46,752 bases of DNA from Rudanella paleaurantiibacter (GCF_009184635.1 NZ_WELI01000019.1:1-46752); one strand, 5' to 3'; positions 6,436 through 16,028 are shown, counted from the first letter of the stretch. Numbers and translations: made by a program. The notes: a model not told the origin generated them from the sequence alone.

Positions 6436-8848
6436 CATCGAGCAAACAACCGATGGACGACCCGTGGCGATTCTGAAAGATGGCCGGGTGGCGGTGGGCT
6501 ACCGGTTCGAGGGCGTCGAGACGGAAAGTATTACAGGGAGTGAGTTTGACGCGCTGGGGGCCGCTTTTTACCGGTCCACGCGCACCTTGCCAGTGGGTAC
6601 GGTCATTCAACGATTCGATACATATTACACCGAACGGCACCGCACACCAAAGGGAGTTAAGGAACGTACTGACGCGCCGTTCACCCAACAACAGCATCGG
6701 CACATGCAGGAGCGTCCCGTACTGCACCATGCGGCTTATCTGTTTCTGTCGTTTGGCCCAGAAAAGCAGCCCCGTACCAACGCGGCCAATACACTTTGGG
6801 CTAAGCTGGGCTTGCCCAATCTGAAAGATCCGTTCGCCGACATCGAGCGGCTGGTCGAGCGGGCCGAACGGGCAGCAGACGAGTTCACGCAAAGTATTTC
6901 GCTGGGAAGACTGACGCTCACACGGCTGACGGCCGACGAACTGGAAGGGCTTTACTTCCAGTACTTCAACCTCGATTTCGGACGTACTCCCTCAGCCCTG
7001 AACCGGCAGGTTCAGCCTGACGTATCGTTCGTGGGCATTGGTGAGAAAAAGGCAAACATCCTCACCATGATTGGGCAACCCTCGGTGATTTATAACACCG
7101 GGCCCGGCCGCACCGGAGTTGAGGGGCCGTTTGTAAGCACCCTGGCGTTAGACCTTCAGGTGCCGCACGTACTGGTAACGAGTTTCCTGATCGAAGATAC
7201 CGAAAAGGTGATCGGCGAGCTGGAGTTCGAACAGAAAGTCAACCGCAACTTAGACTTCCTGATGACCCACGAGAACAAGATCAAAATGCTTGAACTCGAA
7301 GATTACATCGACGGGCTGCGAACCGATAATAAGAGCCTGATGAGCGTAAACCTATCCCTGCTGGTCTGGCATGTAGACGACAAAGCGCGAGAAGGACTGA
7401 TTCAGCGCGGTATTGCGGCCTTTCGGACGATGGGCGGGGCCGACGTGTTCGTCGAGACGATGGACACGACAAACCTGTTCTTCGCGCTGGCTCCGGGCAA
7501 TGGCTATCAGAACTACCGCTGGCTGTTGATGTCGGGCGACAATGCCGCCTGTTACCTCAACTGCGCGACGAACTACCGCACGGCCAATCAGGGCGAACTG
7601 CTGGCCGACCGTTACGGCAACCCAGTGTTGGTGAACCTGTTCAACACCGACCTGAACAACCAGAACAGCGTCGTGGTGGGGCCAACCGGGTCGGGTAAGT
7701 CGTTCACGATGGGCTATTTCATGCTGCAACGGTACGAGACGGGACGTCGGCAAATTATCATCGACGTGGGCGGAACGTACCTGTCGCTGATGACTGCGCT
7801 GGGTGGCCGTTACTATCAGTACGATCCGCAGCAACCCATCAAGTTCAATCCGTTTGGCATTCAGCGCGACGGTGTCGGCCACTACGTACCCGATGGCGAC
7901 AAGATCAACTTTCTCTCGACCTTATTGGCGATCATCTGGAAGGGCTACAAACGCCCCGTGCGTCAGGCGGAACGGTCGGTACTGGTACGCCTGATTCCGA
8001 TGTACTACCAATGGTATAACGCTCAGATTGATCGTGATGCCGACAACCCACCGACACCGGTGCCGAGTCTGGTTGGATTCTACGACTTTCTGTACCAGTA
8101 CCTGAAAGACAACGAAGGCACGGAAGAACTGACCCGCTGGAACAAGGCGTTCGATTTCGCCGAGTTCTTTACCTGTCTGGAACCCTTCGTGGTGGGCCAC
8201 TACCGCGACGTACTGGACGCGACGGATAACGAAGACATCAGCGCGTTTCCGCTTGTCTGCTTCGACATGGCGCGTATTAAGGACAACGAGCTACTGAAAG
8301 CGGTCGTCACGATGCTGATTACCGAACTCTCGCTCGACGTGATCCGGCGTTATCCGAAAGATGTGAAATACCTCTACATGGATGAAGCCTGGTCGATGCT
8401 GTCGGAGGGGATGGGTGATTTTGTCGAGATGATGTACCGGACGATTCGGAAGAATAACGGCTCGATGTGCATCATCACACAGGGGGTAAAAGAGATTGAA
8501 GATTCGGCAGTTGGGCCAGTGATCGTGGCCAATGCCGATACCAAAATCATCCTGAACCATCAGGACACCAAGCAGCTTGACCGTGTGGCCGCCGTGCTGG
8601 GTTTCACCAAACACGAGCTGGACAAAATGCGCTCGATTCGGGTGGCAAAAAGCTGGCGCGAAATCTTTATCCGGCAGGGCGAATACGGTAAAATCTTCCG
8701 GCTCGAAGCGGCTCCGAACATTTATCCACTGCTCACGTCGAAGCCCGCCGAGCGGGAACACCTGCGCGATCTGACAAAGTCCTATGGCGGCAACATCGCC
8801 TTTGCGGTGCGGCAATTCAATGAAGACAAAGCAGAGGGTCTGATTTAA
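6392..8848 (+). CDS. traG: TraG, VirB4-type conjugation ATPase
   Basis: This 818-residue ATPase powers assembly of the mating channel at the inner membrane. An N-terminal domain occupies about residues 1-400. Walker A GPTGSGKS is at about 430-437 and Walker B YLYMDEAW at about 658-665, followed by the conserved ITQGVKEIEDS segment. Length and motif order fit TraG of Bacteroidetes conjugative transposons. It begins inside the end of traF and is followed after 13 bases by traJ, all one operon. No frameshift or missing motif is seen, so it is probably functional. Confidence 0.93.
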   Translation: MAKSVNYDAVFPVFSIEQTTDGRPVAILKDGRVAVGYRFEGVETESITGSEFDALGAAFYRSTRTLPVGTVIQRFDTYYTERHRTPKGVKERTDAPFTQQQHRHMQERPVLHHAAYLFLSFGPEKQPRTNAANTLWAKLGLPNLKDPFADIERLVERAERAADEFTQSISLGRLTLTRLTADELEGLYFQYFNLDFGRTPSALNRQVQPDVSFVGIGEKKANILTMIGQPSVIYNTGPGRTGVEGPFVSTLALDLQVPHVLVTSFLIEDTEKVIGELEFEQKVNRNLDFLMTHENKIKMLELEDYIDGLRTDNKSLMSVNLSLLVWHVDDKAREGLIQRGIAAFRTMGGADVFVETMDTTNLFFALAPGNGYQNYRWLLMSGDNAACYLNCATNYRTANQGELLADRYGNPVLVNLFNTDLNNQNSVVVGPTGSGKSFTMGYFMLQRYETGRRQIIIDVGGTYLSLMTALGGRYYQYDPQQPIKFNPFGIQRDGVGHYVPDGDKINFLSTLLAIIWKGYKRPVRQAERSVLVRLIPMYYQWYNAQIDRDADNPPTPVPSLVGFYDFLYQYLKDNEGTEELTRWNKAFDFAEFFTCLEPFVVGHYRDVLDATDNEDISAFPLVCFDMARIKDNELLKAVVTMLITELSLDVIRRYPKDVKYLYMDEAWSMLSEGMGDFVEMMYRTIRKNNGSMCIITQGVKEIEDSAVGPVIVANADTKIILNHQDTKQLDRVAAVLGFTKHELDKMRSIRVAKSWREIFIRQGEYGKIFRLEAAPNIYPLLTSKPAEREHLRDLTKSYGGNIAFAVRQFNEDKAEGLI

Positions 8849-8861
8849 CCAACCGTATTGT

Positions 8862-10016
8862 ATGAATGAAACCTCGTTTGGCTTTTTGATGGCCAACAAT
8901 GGCGATCTGATCCGCACGAAGGTACTGGGGCTGGCTGCTGCGCTTATGGTGATAAATTTCATCTGGGCAGTGGGTCGAACATTCCTTGTCTCGTCAGATT
9001 TAACGACCGACTACACGCCCGTCGTGCGGGCCATTATTCTGACTATTGTTCTAACACTCTACAGCGATCTGCTCTGGATTGCCGGGGGTATGATCGACTA
9101 CGTAGCGGGGTTATTTTCCCCGAAAGACCCGCAGGAAGTACTAGCGTCGCTAAAGGCGATGACCGCCAAAGTGGATGGTGCCTTCACGACCGCTAATGCC
9201 AACCTCTGGAAAGACTTCGACCTGAGTTGGGACACTGACCAGATGAAGAAAGACCTCGAAATCGTGCTGGGCATGATGAACAACGCGGTTGAGATGATTA
9301 TCCTGAAACTGGTCAGGCTGGTAGCCGAGGGGCTGACGCTGCTGGTGCGGGCCTTCGTGGCCAAGATGCAGGTGCTTGTCGTCGTGTTTCTGGGCATTAC
9401 CGGCCCGATTGCCATTCTGATCTCGATGATTCCGGGTTTTCAGGGCGCAATGGCCTATTGGTTCCGAAATCTGCTACACGCCAAATTCTGGGCCATGACC
9501 ATCGGTGTTCTCGACAATATGGTGAATTTCTACGTGGACAATCTGGTCGATACCCACATCGACAACATGATGAACAACGCCACGCTGGAAGAGCGTTTCG
9601 GAGCCATTTTCAACCTCGTTGTCGTGCATTACTGCGTCATGGGCGCGTACCTGGCTACTCCCTTCCTGACCAACGCCTTTATCGGGGGCATCACCTCGGC
9701 GGGAGGTCTGGCAAGCTGGGCGGCTAACAAAGGGGCCAACTTACCGGGCGAAGCAGCCCGTACCGCGCAGTCGATGAGCCGCAGCAGTTCGGGCGGTAGC
9801 AGCCGTTCCCGGTCGGGCAGTAACACCACGACCGACACGACGAGTAAAGCCACGAAAGATAACAGCACGAGTACGTCGCGGGCCGAACGTGAAGAAAGCT
9901 ACGAAGCACGCATGGGCCGTCAACCGGAGCCACAACCAAATTACGACGCGCCCTCACTGGCCGAAGGGCAACGCCGGGCCGACGACGACCGCTACGACGA
10001 CTACGACATCGTATAA
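8862..10016 (+). CDS. traJ: TraJ, VirB6-like polytopic membrane protein
   Basis: This 384-residue protein has several membrane helices: about residues 23-43, 57-77, 140-165, 169-195 and 245-275. The segment VVVFLGITGPIAILISMIPGFQ is typical of the TraJ/VirB6 core of the inner-membrane channel. From about residue 305 the C-terminus is a serine/arginine- and charge-rich cytoplasmic tail with little order (SRSSSGGSSRSRSGSN). The gene lies 13 bases after traG and 3 bases before traK. The tail is longer than I would expect for the family and is the one unusual feature. Confidence 0.85.
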   Translation: MNETSFGFLMANNGDLIRTKVLGLAAALMVINFIWAVGRTFLVSSDLTTDYTPVVRAIILTIVLTLYSDLLWIAGGMIDYVAGLFSPKDPQEVLASLKAMTAKVDGAFTTANANLWKDFDLSWDTDQMKKDLEIVLGMMNNAVEMIILKLVRLVAEGLTLLVRAFVAKMQVLVVVFLGITGPIAILISMIPGFQGAMAYWFRNLLHAKFWAMTIGVLDNMVNFYVDNLVDTHIDNMMNNATLEERFGAIFNLVVVHYCVMGAYLATPFLTNAFIGGITSAGGLASWAANKGANLPGEAARTAQSMSRSSSGGSSRSRSGSNTTTDTTSKATKDNSTSTSRAEREESYEARMGRQPEPQPNYDAPSLAEGQRRADDDRYDDYDIV

Positions 10017-10019
10017 ACC

Positions 10020-10652
10020 ATGATTCAACAAGCCAATAACGTCAGTACGTTAATCAAATCGCTCAAAACCATCTGCCTGAGTCTGGTGATAGCTTTGGCC
10101 CTGAGCAATATCGCCTGGCTGTACGCCTACGTGAGCGAAAGCAGCCAGAACGCCGAACGGGTGTATGTGGCCACCGACAACGGTACAACCTCGGCCCTTG
10201 CGGCCGGGCGCGTACAACCTACACAGTATGAAGCCCGGAACCTGGTTCGCTCGTTTATGGATCTGATGTTTCAGCACGATGCCAGTACGTTCCGCGAACG
10301 GGTCAACCACGGCATGAAGCTGATCGACCACAACGACGGCCGAGCCATCTACGAGACCTTCAAGCGGGGTAAGGTACTGGAAAACTATCACCGCTACAAC
10401 TCGCACACAAACTGGACCTGCGACTCGGTAACAGTCGATATGAGTGTCGAGCCGTATCAGGGTGTCGTGTGGGGAGCGCAGGAGGTGGTGTATGACAACC
10501 AGATTGCCGTACAGCCGGTAGCTGCCCGTTTTACGCTCTCCCGCCAAATCCGCTCGGACATTAATCCCTACGGGCTGCTGATCGACGGGTTCAGCTTCAT
10601 CGAGTACCGACGTGCCTTGCCTGATGGCTCCCGGCCTGTGGCAACCCGATAA
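10020..10652 (+). CDS. traK: TraK, VirB8-like channel protein
   Basis: This 210-residue protein has a single N-terminal membrane helix at about residues 17-38 and a periplasmic domain containing the arrangement typical of Bacteroidetes TraK (ARNLVRSFMDLMFQHD, then NWTCDSV, then a beta-rich end with ARFTLSRQI and FIEYRR). It corresponds to VirB8, which bridges inner-membrane and outer-membrane parts of the channel. It is 3 bases after traJ and 52 bases before traN. Confidence 0.85.
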   Translation: MIQQANNVSTLIKSLKTICLSLVIALALSNIAWLYAYVSESSQNAERVYVATDNGTTSALAAGRVQPTQYEARNLVRSFMDLMFQHDASTFRERVNHGMKLIDHNDGRAIYETFKRGKVLENYHRYNSHTNWTCDSVTVDMSVEPYQGVVWGAQEVVYDNQIAVQPVAARFTLSRQIRSDINPYGLLIDGFSFIEYRRALPDGSRPVATR

Positions 10653-10704
10653 GTCATCGGCTCTATTTCCAAAAACAACAAATCAACCGCAGCAGCGGAT
10701 TTCC

Positions 10705-11739
10705 ATGAAAAAGCTCTTTATCCCACTTCTGCTGGCCCTCGGTCTATCTCGGCTCGGTCATGCACAGACGTATCTGCCCGATACAATCCGGGTCAATCGG
10801 CTCACGACCACGTACCTGATTTTCCCAGGTAAAGTGTCGCTGGTGGACATCAGCCCGGAGTATCTGATCAAGATCGAATCGGGCAACATCGTTTTTGTGC
10901 GCCCCCGACTAACAACGGCCCGCAAGACGCCTATTTTCGTCCGTACCGACAACGCGACGTACCTCGGCTACTTAGCTGTTTCGGGTAAAACTCCACCGGC
11001 CTTTGTCGAGGTGAGCAAACTCCTCAACCCGGTCGGTAAACCGGCCGACCGTCTGCCAAACACTGAAACGGCGGTTGCTGCCGGGCGCGGGGTTCTTTCA
11101 GCTCCCGTTGCCTCTACAACGACGGCGGCTTATGCTGGTCCGCTGCTGGCTTCGCTCAATCCGCTGGCCGGTGTACGGAGTATAGAGGAAGAACGACCAA
11201 CGACGACGAAGGACGTAGTTCGGGCGGCTAAATCGCTGCTACAGATTCGTATGGATTCGTTGCTGAGTGGCCCGGCCACGCACCACGCTACTGAGCGAAA
11301 CAGCGGGATTTCGGTGCGCCTGACCCACCTCGTACACGACACAACCAATACGTACCTGCAACTGACGGTCGGCAACAAAACGGCTATGCCGTTTCTGCTC
11401 GATCAGGTTAGTTTCTGGTATCAGCACCAGGCCAAAAAGCGCAAAGGGGCTTATCTGGACGGGGAAACGTACCCAATGGAACCACTTGCCGAAACGGCAC
11501 CAGAACGGATAGAAGCGGGTCAGACTGTCAGTCTTCGGTTTGCCCTGCCTCAGTTTGCTCCACAAAGCCGCAGCAGCTTCGTCATCAACCTACGCGAGAA
11601 GACCGGCACCCGCAACGTAACCATGACGCTGCCGATGCGCGAAGTGCTCTACGCCCGGCCCCGAAAACCCCTGCTGAAAGGTCGCTTTTTTGAAACCCAA
11701 TCACTGATTTCCTTCCTGCGCCATGAACCGAAACGATAA
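10705..11739 (+). CDS. traN: TraN (DUF4138), VirB9-like outer channel protein
   Basis: ATG 10705 gives a clear signal peptide (MKKLFIPLLLALGLSRLGHAQ) and a mature protein of about 320 residues. Upstream in-frame codons lack such a leader, so this start is preferred. The first mature 110 residues hold the DUF4138 pattern (TYLIFPGKVSLVDISPEYL, IFVRTDNATYLGYLAV). A proline/threonine linker and a second beta-rich domain (VRLTHLVHDTTNTYLQL, SFVINLREKTGTR) follow. It likely forms the outer-membrane collar with TraM. The next gene, traM, overlaps its last 17 bases. Confidence 0.85.
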   Translation: MKKLFIPLLLALGLSRLGHAQTYLPDTIRVNRLTTTYLIFPGKVSLVDISPEYLIKIESGNIVFVRPRLTTARKTPIFVRTDNATYLGYLAVSGKTPPAFVEVSKLLNPVGKPADRLPNTETAVAAGRGVLSAPVASTTTAAYAGPLLASLNPLAGVRSIEEERPTTTKDVVRAAKSLLQIRMDSLLSGPATHHATERNSGISVRLTHLVHDTTNTYLQLTVGNKTAMPFLLDQVSFWYQHQAKKRKGAYLDGETYPMEPLAETAPERIEAGQTVSLRFALPQFAPQSRSSFVINLREKTGTRNVTMTLPMREVLYARPRKPLLKGRFFETQSLISFLRHEPKR

Positions 11740-13051
11740 AGATGCCCACCTCGACGACAATGTCTTCGGTAAACCCGGAGCGACACCCTCCACAGACGAT
11801 TCACCATCCGACGAGTTGACCGAAGAGGAGTTTCAGGACGAAGAAGACGAGGACGACGAGCTGGCCGAAGAGGATAACCGATCCCAGCCGGGCAATACTG
11901 AAGCGTCAGCCAAACGAAAACGTACTCTGATCGTGCTGAGTCTCGGCCTGCTGGCCATGCTTGGTATCGGCTGGTTTCTTTGGAAAATGAGTTTTGCGAA
12001 CAATGCTTTCCGTGCTCCTGTCCCCGCCGAACCCATCGACGTAGCCGAACGGGAAAGCAACCGCAAGCAGCAGCCAACCGACTACGCCGATGAGGAACAG
12101 ATGCGGACGATGGATTACGGCAACGTCAACAGCATCTACGGTCTGACCCTCAAGCGGCAGGAAGCCAACCGGCTCAATGCAGCAAAGGACTCGGCCCGGC
12201 TGGGTACGTCCCGCCTGAATCCGGGCGTTCAGAACGAAATAGCCCGGTCAAGGCAACTGAGTTCGCAACGCACGACGTACCGTTCCCCGGCGTTGGCGGG
12301 TGGCTCGGCTTCGCAACCACGGCGGTATCAATCCGAATCGTATGGTTCCGGCTCAACATACAGTGGCCGCAGCTCAACCTACGGCGACCCATATCATGCC
12401 AACCCTAACCGTGACGACATGCTGCTCCGGGCTGGCTTCAACACCGTAAAGGCCGAAGGGCAGAACAGCAACGCATATGCCGATGCTCGGACGTTACCTC
12501 CTCCATCACTGGCTTCGCTGGAGACTGAACGCAGTCCGGTCGAGGAGAATGAGCCAATACCGGGCGTGGTGAGTGGCGATCAGACCATCATGAACGGAAC
12601 GCGGGTCATGTTCCGTACCCTGGCCGACGCCAAGATCAAAGACCGATTCGCGCCGAAAGGATCGATTCTGGTCGGCTTTGCACAGGTGGGCGGAAACCGG
12701 GCTGTATTCAACATCACAACCCTCCGGCTCCCAACGGGCGAAGCCGTACCGGTGCGTCTGCGAACCCTCGACATGGACATGAACGAAGGGCTGGCCCTGC
12801 AATCCGACAAACCCGCTAAACAACAGGTCGATCAGGCGTCGGGCAGCGCGATCAGTCAGGCCGCAACCCAGGCCGCATGGTCGGCGGGGTACGGCATTAA
12901 TCAGGCGACCCGGTCGGCCATTGCCGGTAACGCGATAGCCTCGCTGGGGGCTGGGCTGGCCAATGCCGCCACAACAGGCCGACGTCGGGAGGTGCGGCAG
13001 AAGCTGAATTTACAGGATGGTTTCAAAGTATTTTTCGTACCTCATAAATGA
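11723..13051 (+). CDS. traM: TraM, VirB10-like channel protein
   Basis: This 442-residue protein has a very acidic N-terminal cytoplasmic segment (residues 30-55, EEEFQDEEDEDDELAEED), one membrane helix at about residues 70-88, a long proline/serine-rich periplasmic spacer, and a C-terminal VirB10-like beta barrel domain (MNGTRVMFRTLADAKI, ILVGFAQVGGNRAVFNI, VPVRLRTLDMDMNEGLAL). This is the TraM layout. It follows traN with a 17-base overlap, and the next gene starts 4 bases inside its end. The order traN-traM is the reverse of the classical CTnDOT order. Confidence 0.88.
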   Translation: MNRNDKDAHLDDNVFGKPGATPSTDDSPSDELTEEEFQDEEDEDDELAEEDNRSQPGNTEASAKRKRTLIVLSLGLLAMLGIGWFLWKMSFANNAFRAPVPAEPIDVAERESNRKQQPTDYADEEQMRTMDYGNVNSIYGLTLKRQEANRLNAAKDSARLGTSRLNPGVQNEIARSRQLSSQRTTYRSPALAGGSASQPRRYQSESYGSGSTYSGRSSTYGDPYHANPNRDDMLLRAGFNTVKAEGQNSNAYADARTLPPPSLASLETERSPVEENEPIPGVVSGDQTIMNGTRVMFRTLADAKIKDRFAPKGSILVGFAQVGGNRAVFNITTLRLPTGEAVPVRLRTLDMDMNEGLALQSDKPAKQQVDQASGSAISQAATQAAWSAGYGINQATRSAIAGNAIASLGAGLANAATTGRRREVRQKLNLQDGFKVFFVPHK

Positions 13052-14274
13052 AAAAGACACTCATTTTATGCCTGTTGGCCGGTTTAGTCATTGTGCCAAC
13101 TCCCGGTAGTAGTCAGGTAGAAGCTCTGCTGGTCGATGCTGCGTTGTCCTTGCTGGGACTTAAAAGCGGAGACAAATACGGCAAAGCACGGCTGATCGAG
13201 TTGAAAAAAATCCTCGACAAGAATAAAAAGGAGTTGGCGAAGCTGGCCCGAATTGAAGAGAGTGGTCAGGCGACGGAACTCTACACCCAGGCGCAACTGG
13301 AAATTGCCCGGAGCATCGAAGAACTGATGCGCTCGACCGGCGAACTAAGAGCCATTCGCTCCGCCGATGGTACGATCCGGTTCAATGATCTGGTTGTATT
13401 CAATCAGATTCAACAGGAGGTAAACCAGTACCTGAGTGGCCACGTACCCGCTCAGTTCCTGCGACAGTTGGAGCGGCAGATTGCCGATGGCGCGGCCCGT
13501 AACTACCCGCTGGCGGCAGACAATGGAGGTCAAATTTACGACATGTTCTTTGGCCGGTCGGGGCTGGACGTGCGTCAACCCGCCAACCTGACCGATCTCG
13601 GCGCGGCACGGGGCGAAGAAGCGCAACACCTGTTGCAGTTTCAAACGGCGGCCCAGAAAAAGAAAATCGTGCAATCGCTGCTGTATTACAAACTATCTGA
13701 CGAACTCTACGCACAGTCGGTGACGCTGAACAACGCCCTGAACGATGAGCGCAATGGCGTAGCCCTCGATCTCGCCCGACGTATGCAGCGGAATGTGCTA
13801 CAACGCATGTCGGGTACGAGCATTGATCAGTTGTTAAGCGATCCGACCAATTTGGGCATGGGTCTCGATATTTTGTCGATGGGTAGCCCTGCCAACTTGA
13901 TTAACCAACTTTCCGAAGAGCTAAAGGGGCAGTTTCAACAGATGGTCAACGAAATCAACAGCGAAGCACAAAGCTTTCTGTCGGGACTCGAAGGCCCTTT
14001 TGCTACCGTAAACCTGGGCGCATCGCCAACACCTGACATGGGTTATTTCGCCGATGCAAACGCCCCGCGTGGCCTGCACCTGACTACGGGCGAACGGGCT
14101 TCTTTACAAAAAGCGGCTATGGACATGGCTTCGCAATCGGTCGAGTACCGGCAGAAGGGCGATAAGCTAATGGAAGAAGCGTTGGAGAAGACGCCCCTGC
14201 AACAAGTGTTGGAGATGAAGCGGGCGCGGTCGTACATGCAGGAATCGTACCGGTACTTAGACCTCTCACTGTAA
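13048..14274 (+). CDS. secreted coiled-coil protein of the transfer operon
   Basis: This 408-residue protein has a signal peptide (residues 1-22) and long helical, glutamine- and lysine-rich stretches, for example KLIELKKILDKNKKELAKLA-like helices at residues 45-75 and further coils to the end. Its ATG at 13048 overlaps the traM stop by 4 bases, so it is translationally coupled and almost certainly part of the mating machinery. VirB5/TrbJ-like minor pilins are secreted helical proteins encoded in similar positions, so that role is possible, but no specific motif proves it. Confidence 0.6.
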   Translation: MKKTLILCLLAGLVIVPTPGSSQVEALLVDAALSLLGLKSGDKYGKARLIELKKILDKNKKELAKLARIEESGQATELYTQAQLEIARSIEELMRSTGELRAIRSADGTIRFNDLVVFNQIQQEVNQYLSGHVPAQFLRQLERQIADGAARNYPLAADNGGQIYDMFFGRSGLDVRQPANLTDLGAARGEEAQHLLQFQTAAQKKKIVQSLLYYKLSDELYAQSVTLNNALNDERNGVALDLARRMQRNVLQRMSGTSIDQLLSDPTNLGMGLDILSMGSPANLINQLSEELKGQFQQMVNEINSEAQSFLSGLEGPFATVNLGASPTPDMGYFADANAPRGLHLTTGERASLQKAAMDMASQSVEYRQKGDKLMEEALEKTPLQQVLEMKRARSYMQESYRYLDLSL

Positions 14275-14275
14275 C

Positions 14276-14956
14276 ATGAAAGACAACCAGAACGGCGGAT
14301 CGTTGAACGGGCAGTTTCCGCCCCAAAGCCCAAACGGAAGCGCGTCGGTCCACAAAGTGAAAAGCAACGGACAGGCCAGCAAACGCCCTTCGGAAGCGGA
14401 TACCGCGAAGGCCGAACGCCCAAAAGCAGCCCGGCCAGTCAATGCCGACCAACGTCCCTCGCCCGATCAGGGCAAGACGGACCGACATAACGATACACTA
14501 ACACCAGCGCAGCAGTTATCGGAAAAAGCAACAACACTTATCGGAAAATATCCATTGCAGATCATCGGCGGCTTGCTGGCGGTACTGGCCGTGATTGTGC
14601 TGTTCAAAACGTTTTATCAGGGTAAAAACTGGAAGGCCAAACGCATGGCCGAAGAAGCCTACTACGTGGCCAATCAGTACGCCCGCAACAACAGCGCGAA
14701 CCTGCAACCGTATCTATCGCGGGCCTTCCGGCAGCAGGTACGTCAGTTACCGGGGCTGCTACCCCTCTCGATGCAAACAGCCACCCGGGGCGGCACCGTC
14801 ACCGCAGCCGAATCGGTAAGCCTTCGCGAGATCACGCCCGACTCAGTAATTGTTGAATTGAGTGTTGGTTTTGAGAATGGAAGGGAAGAAAAACGGTATC
14901 AGCCGCTGGTGTATGAGAAAGACCAATGGCGGTTGGGGCTGACGTATTCGAGGTAA
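14276..14956 (+). CDS. single-pass protein with NTF2/VirB8-like C-terminal domain
   Basis: This 226-residue protein has a disordered, charged N-terminal 85 residues, one membrane helix at about residues 98-117 (LQIIGGLLAVLAVIVLF), and a 105-residue outer domain beginning WKAKRMAEEAYYVANQYA and ending QPLVYEKDQWRLGLTYSR. The outer part looks like the NTF2-like fold used by VirB8/TcpC proteins. It starts one base after its upstream neighbour and ends the tra operon. It may be a second VirB8-like component or an inhibitor of channel assembly. The fold call is by eye. Confidence 0.55.
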   Translation: MKDNQNGGSLNGQFPPQSPNGSASVHKVKSNGQASKRPSEADTAKAERPKAARPVNADQRPSPDQGKTDRHNDTLTPAQQLSEKATTLIGKYPLQIIGGLLAVLAVIVLFKTFYQGKNWKAKRMAEEAYYVANQYARNNSANLQPYLSRAFRQQVRQLPGLLPLSMQTATRGGTVTAAESVSLREITPDSVIVELSVGFENGREEKRYQPLVYEKDQWRLGLTYSR

Positions 14957-14993
14957 ACTCATTACTCAGTAACCAAATTTGTTGTATTATTGC

Positions 14994-15014
14994 TTGTCTC
15001 TTCTAAAGAGACAA
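14994..15014. terminator. hairpin between tra operon and defence operon
   Basis: Perfect 9-bp arms ttgtctctt (14994-15002) and aagagacaa (15006-15014) around cta, followed by ttctct. It lies 38 bases after the last tra stop and 36 bases before the TIR gene at 15051. It could terminate tra transcription or act as an operator for the TIR operon; the T-tract is weak. Confidence 0.45.
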
Positions 15015-15050
15015 TTCTCTATAAAAAGAACTAAACCAAACGAGTGAAAC

Positions 15051-15467
15051 ATGGCAGGGAAAAAAGTGTTCGTAAGCTATGACCACAGTGAAGATCTACG
15101 TTATAAGGATCTATTACGAGCTTGGGATGCCAACACGAGCTTCGATTTTTCATTTGATCAACGTTCTCCTAATGTTGCAATTGACAGTGATGATGCAGGG
15201 AGGATAAAGGCTTCTCTGACAACAAAAATGAAAGAAGCAGATTACCTTTTAGTAATTATTGGATCTAAATCTTATGCCAGCAAATGGATGACGTGGGAGA
15301 TTGAAAGGGCAAAAATGTCTGACGTTAAACTGAAGCTAGCAGCTGTAAAAATTGACAGCCAATACACCACACCTAGTGGTTTGTACGGAACAGGTACTGC
15401 TTTTACTTATAGTTTCACGCTTAATGGTATTGTGGATGCACTATCACGTGCTTCGAACAATTATTAA
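15051..15467 (+). CDS. ThsB-like TIR domain protein
   Basis: This 138-residue, single-domain protein matches the ThsB/DUF1863 TIR-like pattern: KKVFVSYDHSED at residues 4-14, FDFSFDQRSP at 31-40, RIKASLTTKMKEADYLLVIIG at 51-71, and the glutamate of WMTWEIE (E83) in the position of the catalytic residue of TIR NADases. In Thoeris, ThsB-type TIRs sense phage infection and make cyclic ADP-ribose isomers that activate an effector. Here it is the first gene of an AT-rich operon whose likely effector is a patatin, not the SIR2-SLOG protein ThsA. The SLOG gene begins 4 bases after the stop. Confidence 0.85.
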   Translation: MAGKKVFVSYDHSEDLRYKDLLRAWDANTSFDFSFDQRSPNVAIDSDDAGRIKASLTTKMKEADYLLVIIGSKSYASKWMTWEIERAKMSDVKLKLAAVKIDSQYTTPSGLYGTGTAFTYSFTLNGIVDALSRASNNY

Positions 15468-15471
15468 AATA

Positions 15472-16023
15472 ATGGTTATTGCATTTGCTGGTCGACGTAT
15501 AGACGCACTTGACTCAGAGGAAGTACGGTTTCCTCTGAGTCAAGTGCCTTTAATCCGTCAGAGGATAGAAAATAAACTTATTAATTTGAACTGTAACACA
15601 TTAATATGTTCTGGTGCTTGCGGCAGTGATTTAATCGCCTTATCAGTAGCTCGCTCACTTGACATAAAACGAGAATTACTCTTGCCTTATAGTGTTGAAA
15701 TTTTTAGAAGAGAGTCGGTTACAGATCGTCCAGGCAACTGGGGCGAACTGTTCGATCAGATTGTTCAGGAACTGACTCTAAATAAAAGTATAACTATATT
15801 AAATTTTGATGAGAGAGACCCTCAGACCTACTTTAAAACGAACGAAAAGTTAGTTGAAAAAGCCATTATTATATCAAAGAAGCAATCAATAAACTATCTT
15901 CATAATACTATAGGGTTAATAGTATGGGAGGGACGTAGTTATGGCACAAATGACACAACTAATAATTTCAAAAAAGTGGCTATAAATCAAGGGCTTATCA
16001 TTGAAGAGATTTTAACTATCTAA
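15472..16023 (+). CDS. stand-alone SLOG-like nucleotide-sensor protein
   Basis: This 183-residue protein starts at ATG 15472; a longer frame overlapping the TIR gene is a shadow. It carries FAGRRIDA at residues 5-12 and LICSGACGSDLIALSVA at 44-60, the glycine-rich first loop and second conserved strand-helix of SLOG/Rossmann folds, and ends with GLIVWEGRSYGTNDTTNNF. SLOG domains bind nucleotides. In Thoeris ThsA a fused SLOG domain senses the TIR product. Here SLOG is encoded separately from the probable effector, which suggests sensing in trans or a processing enzyme (some SLOG proteins cleave nucleotide bases). The family call is by motif, without a search. Confidence 0.65.
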   Translation: MVIAFAGRRIDALDSEEVRFPLSQVPLIRQRIENKLINLNCNTLICSGACGSDLIALSVARSLDIKRELLLPYSVEIFRRESVTDRPGNWGELFDQIVQELTLNKSITILNFDERDPQTYFKTNEKLVEKAIIISKKQSINYLHNTIGLIVWEGRSYGTNDTTNNFKKVAINQGLIIEEILTI

Positions 16024-16028
16024 CTAAG

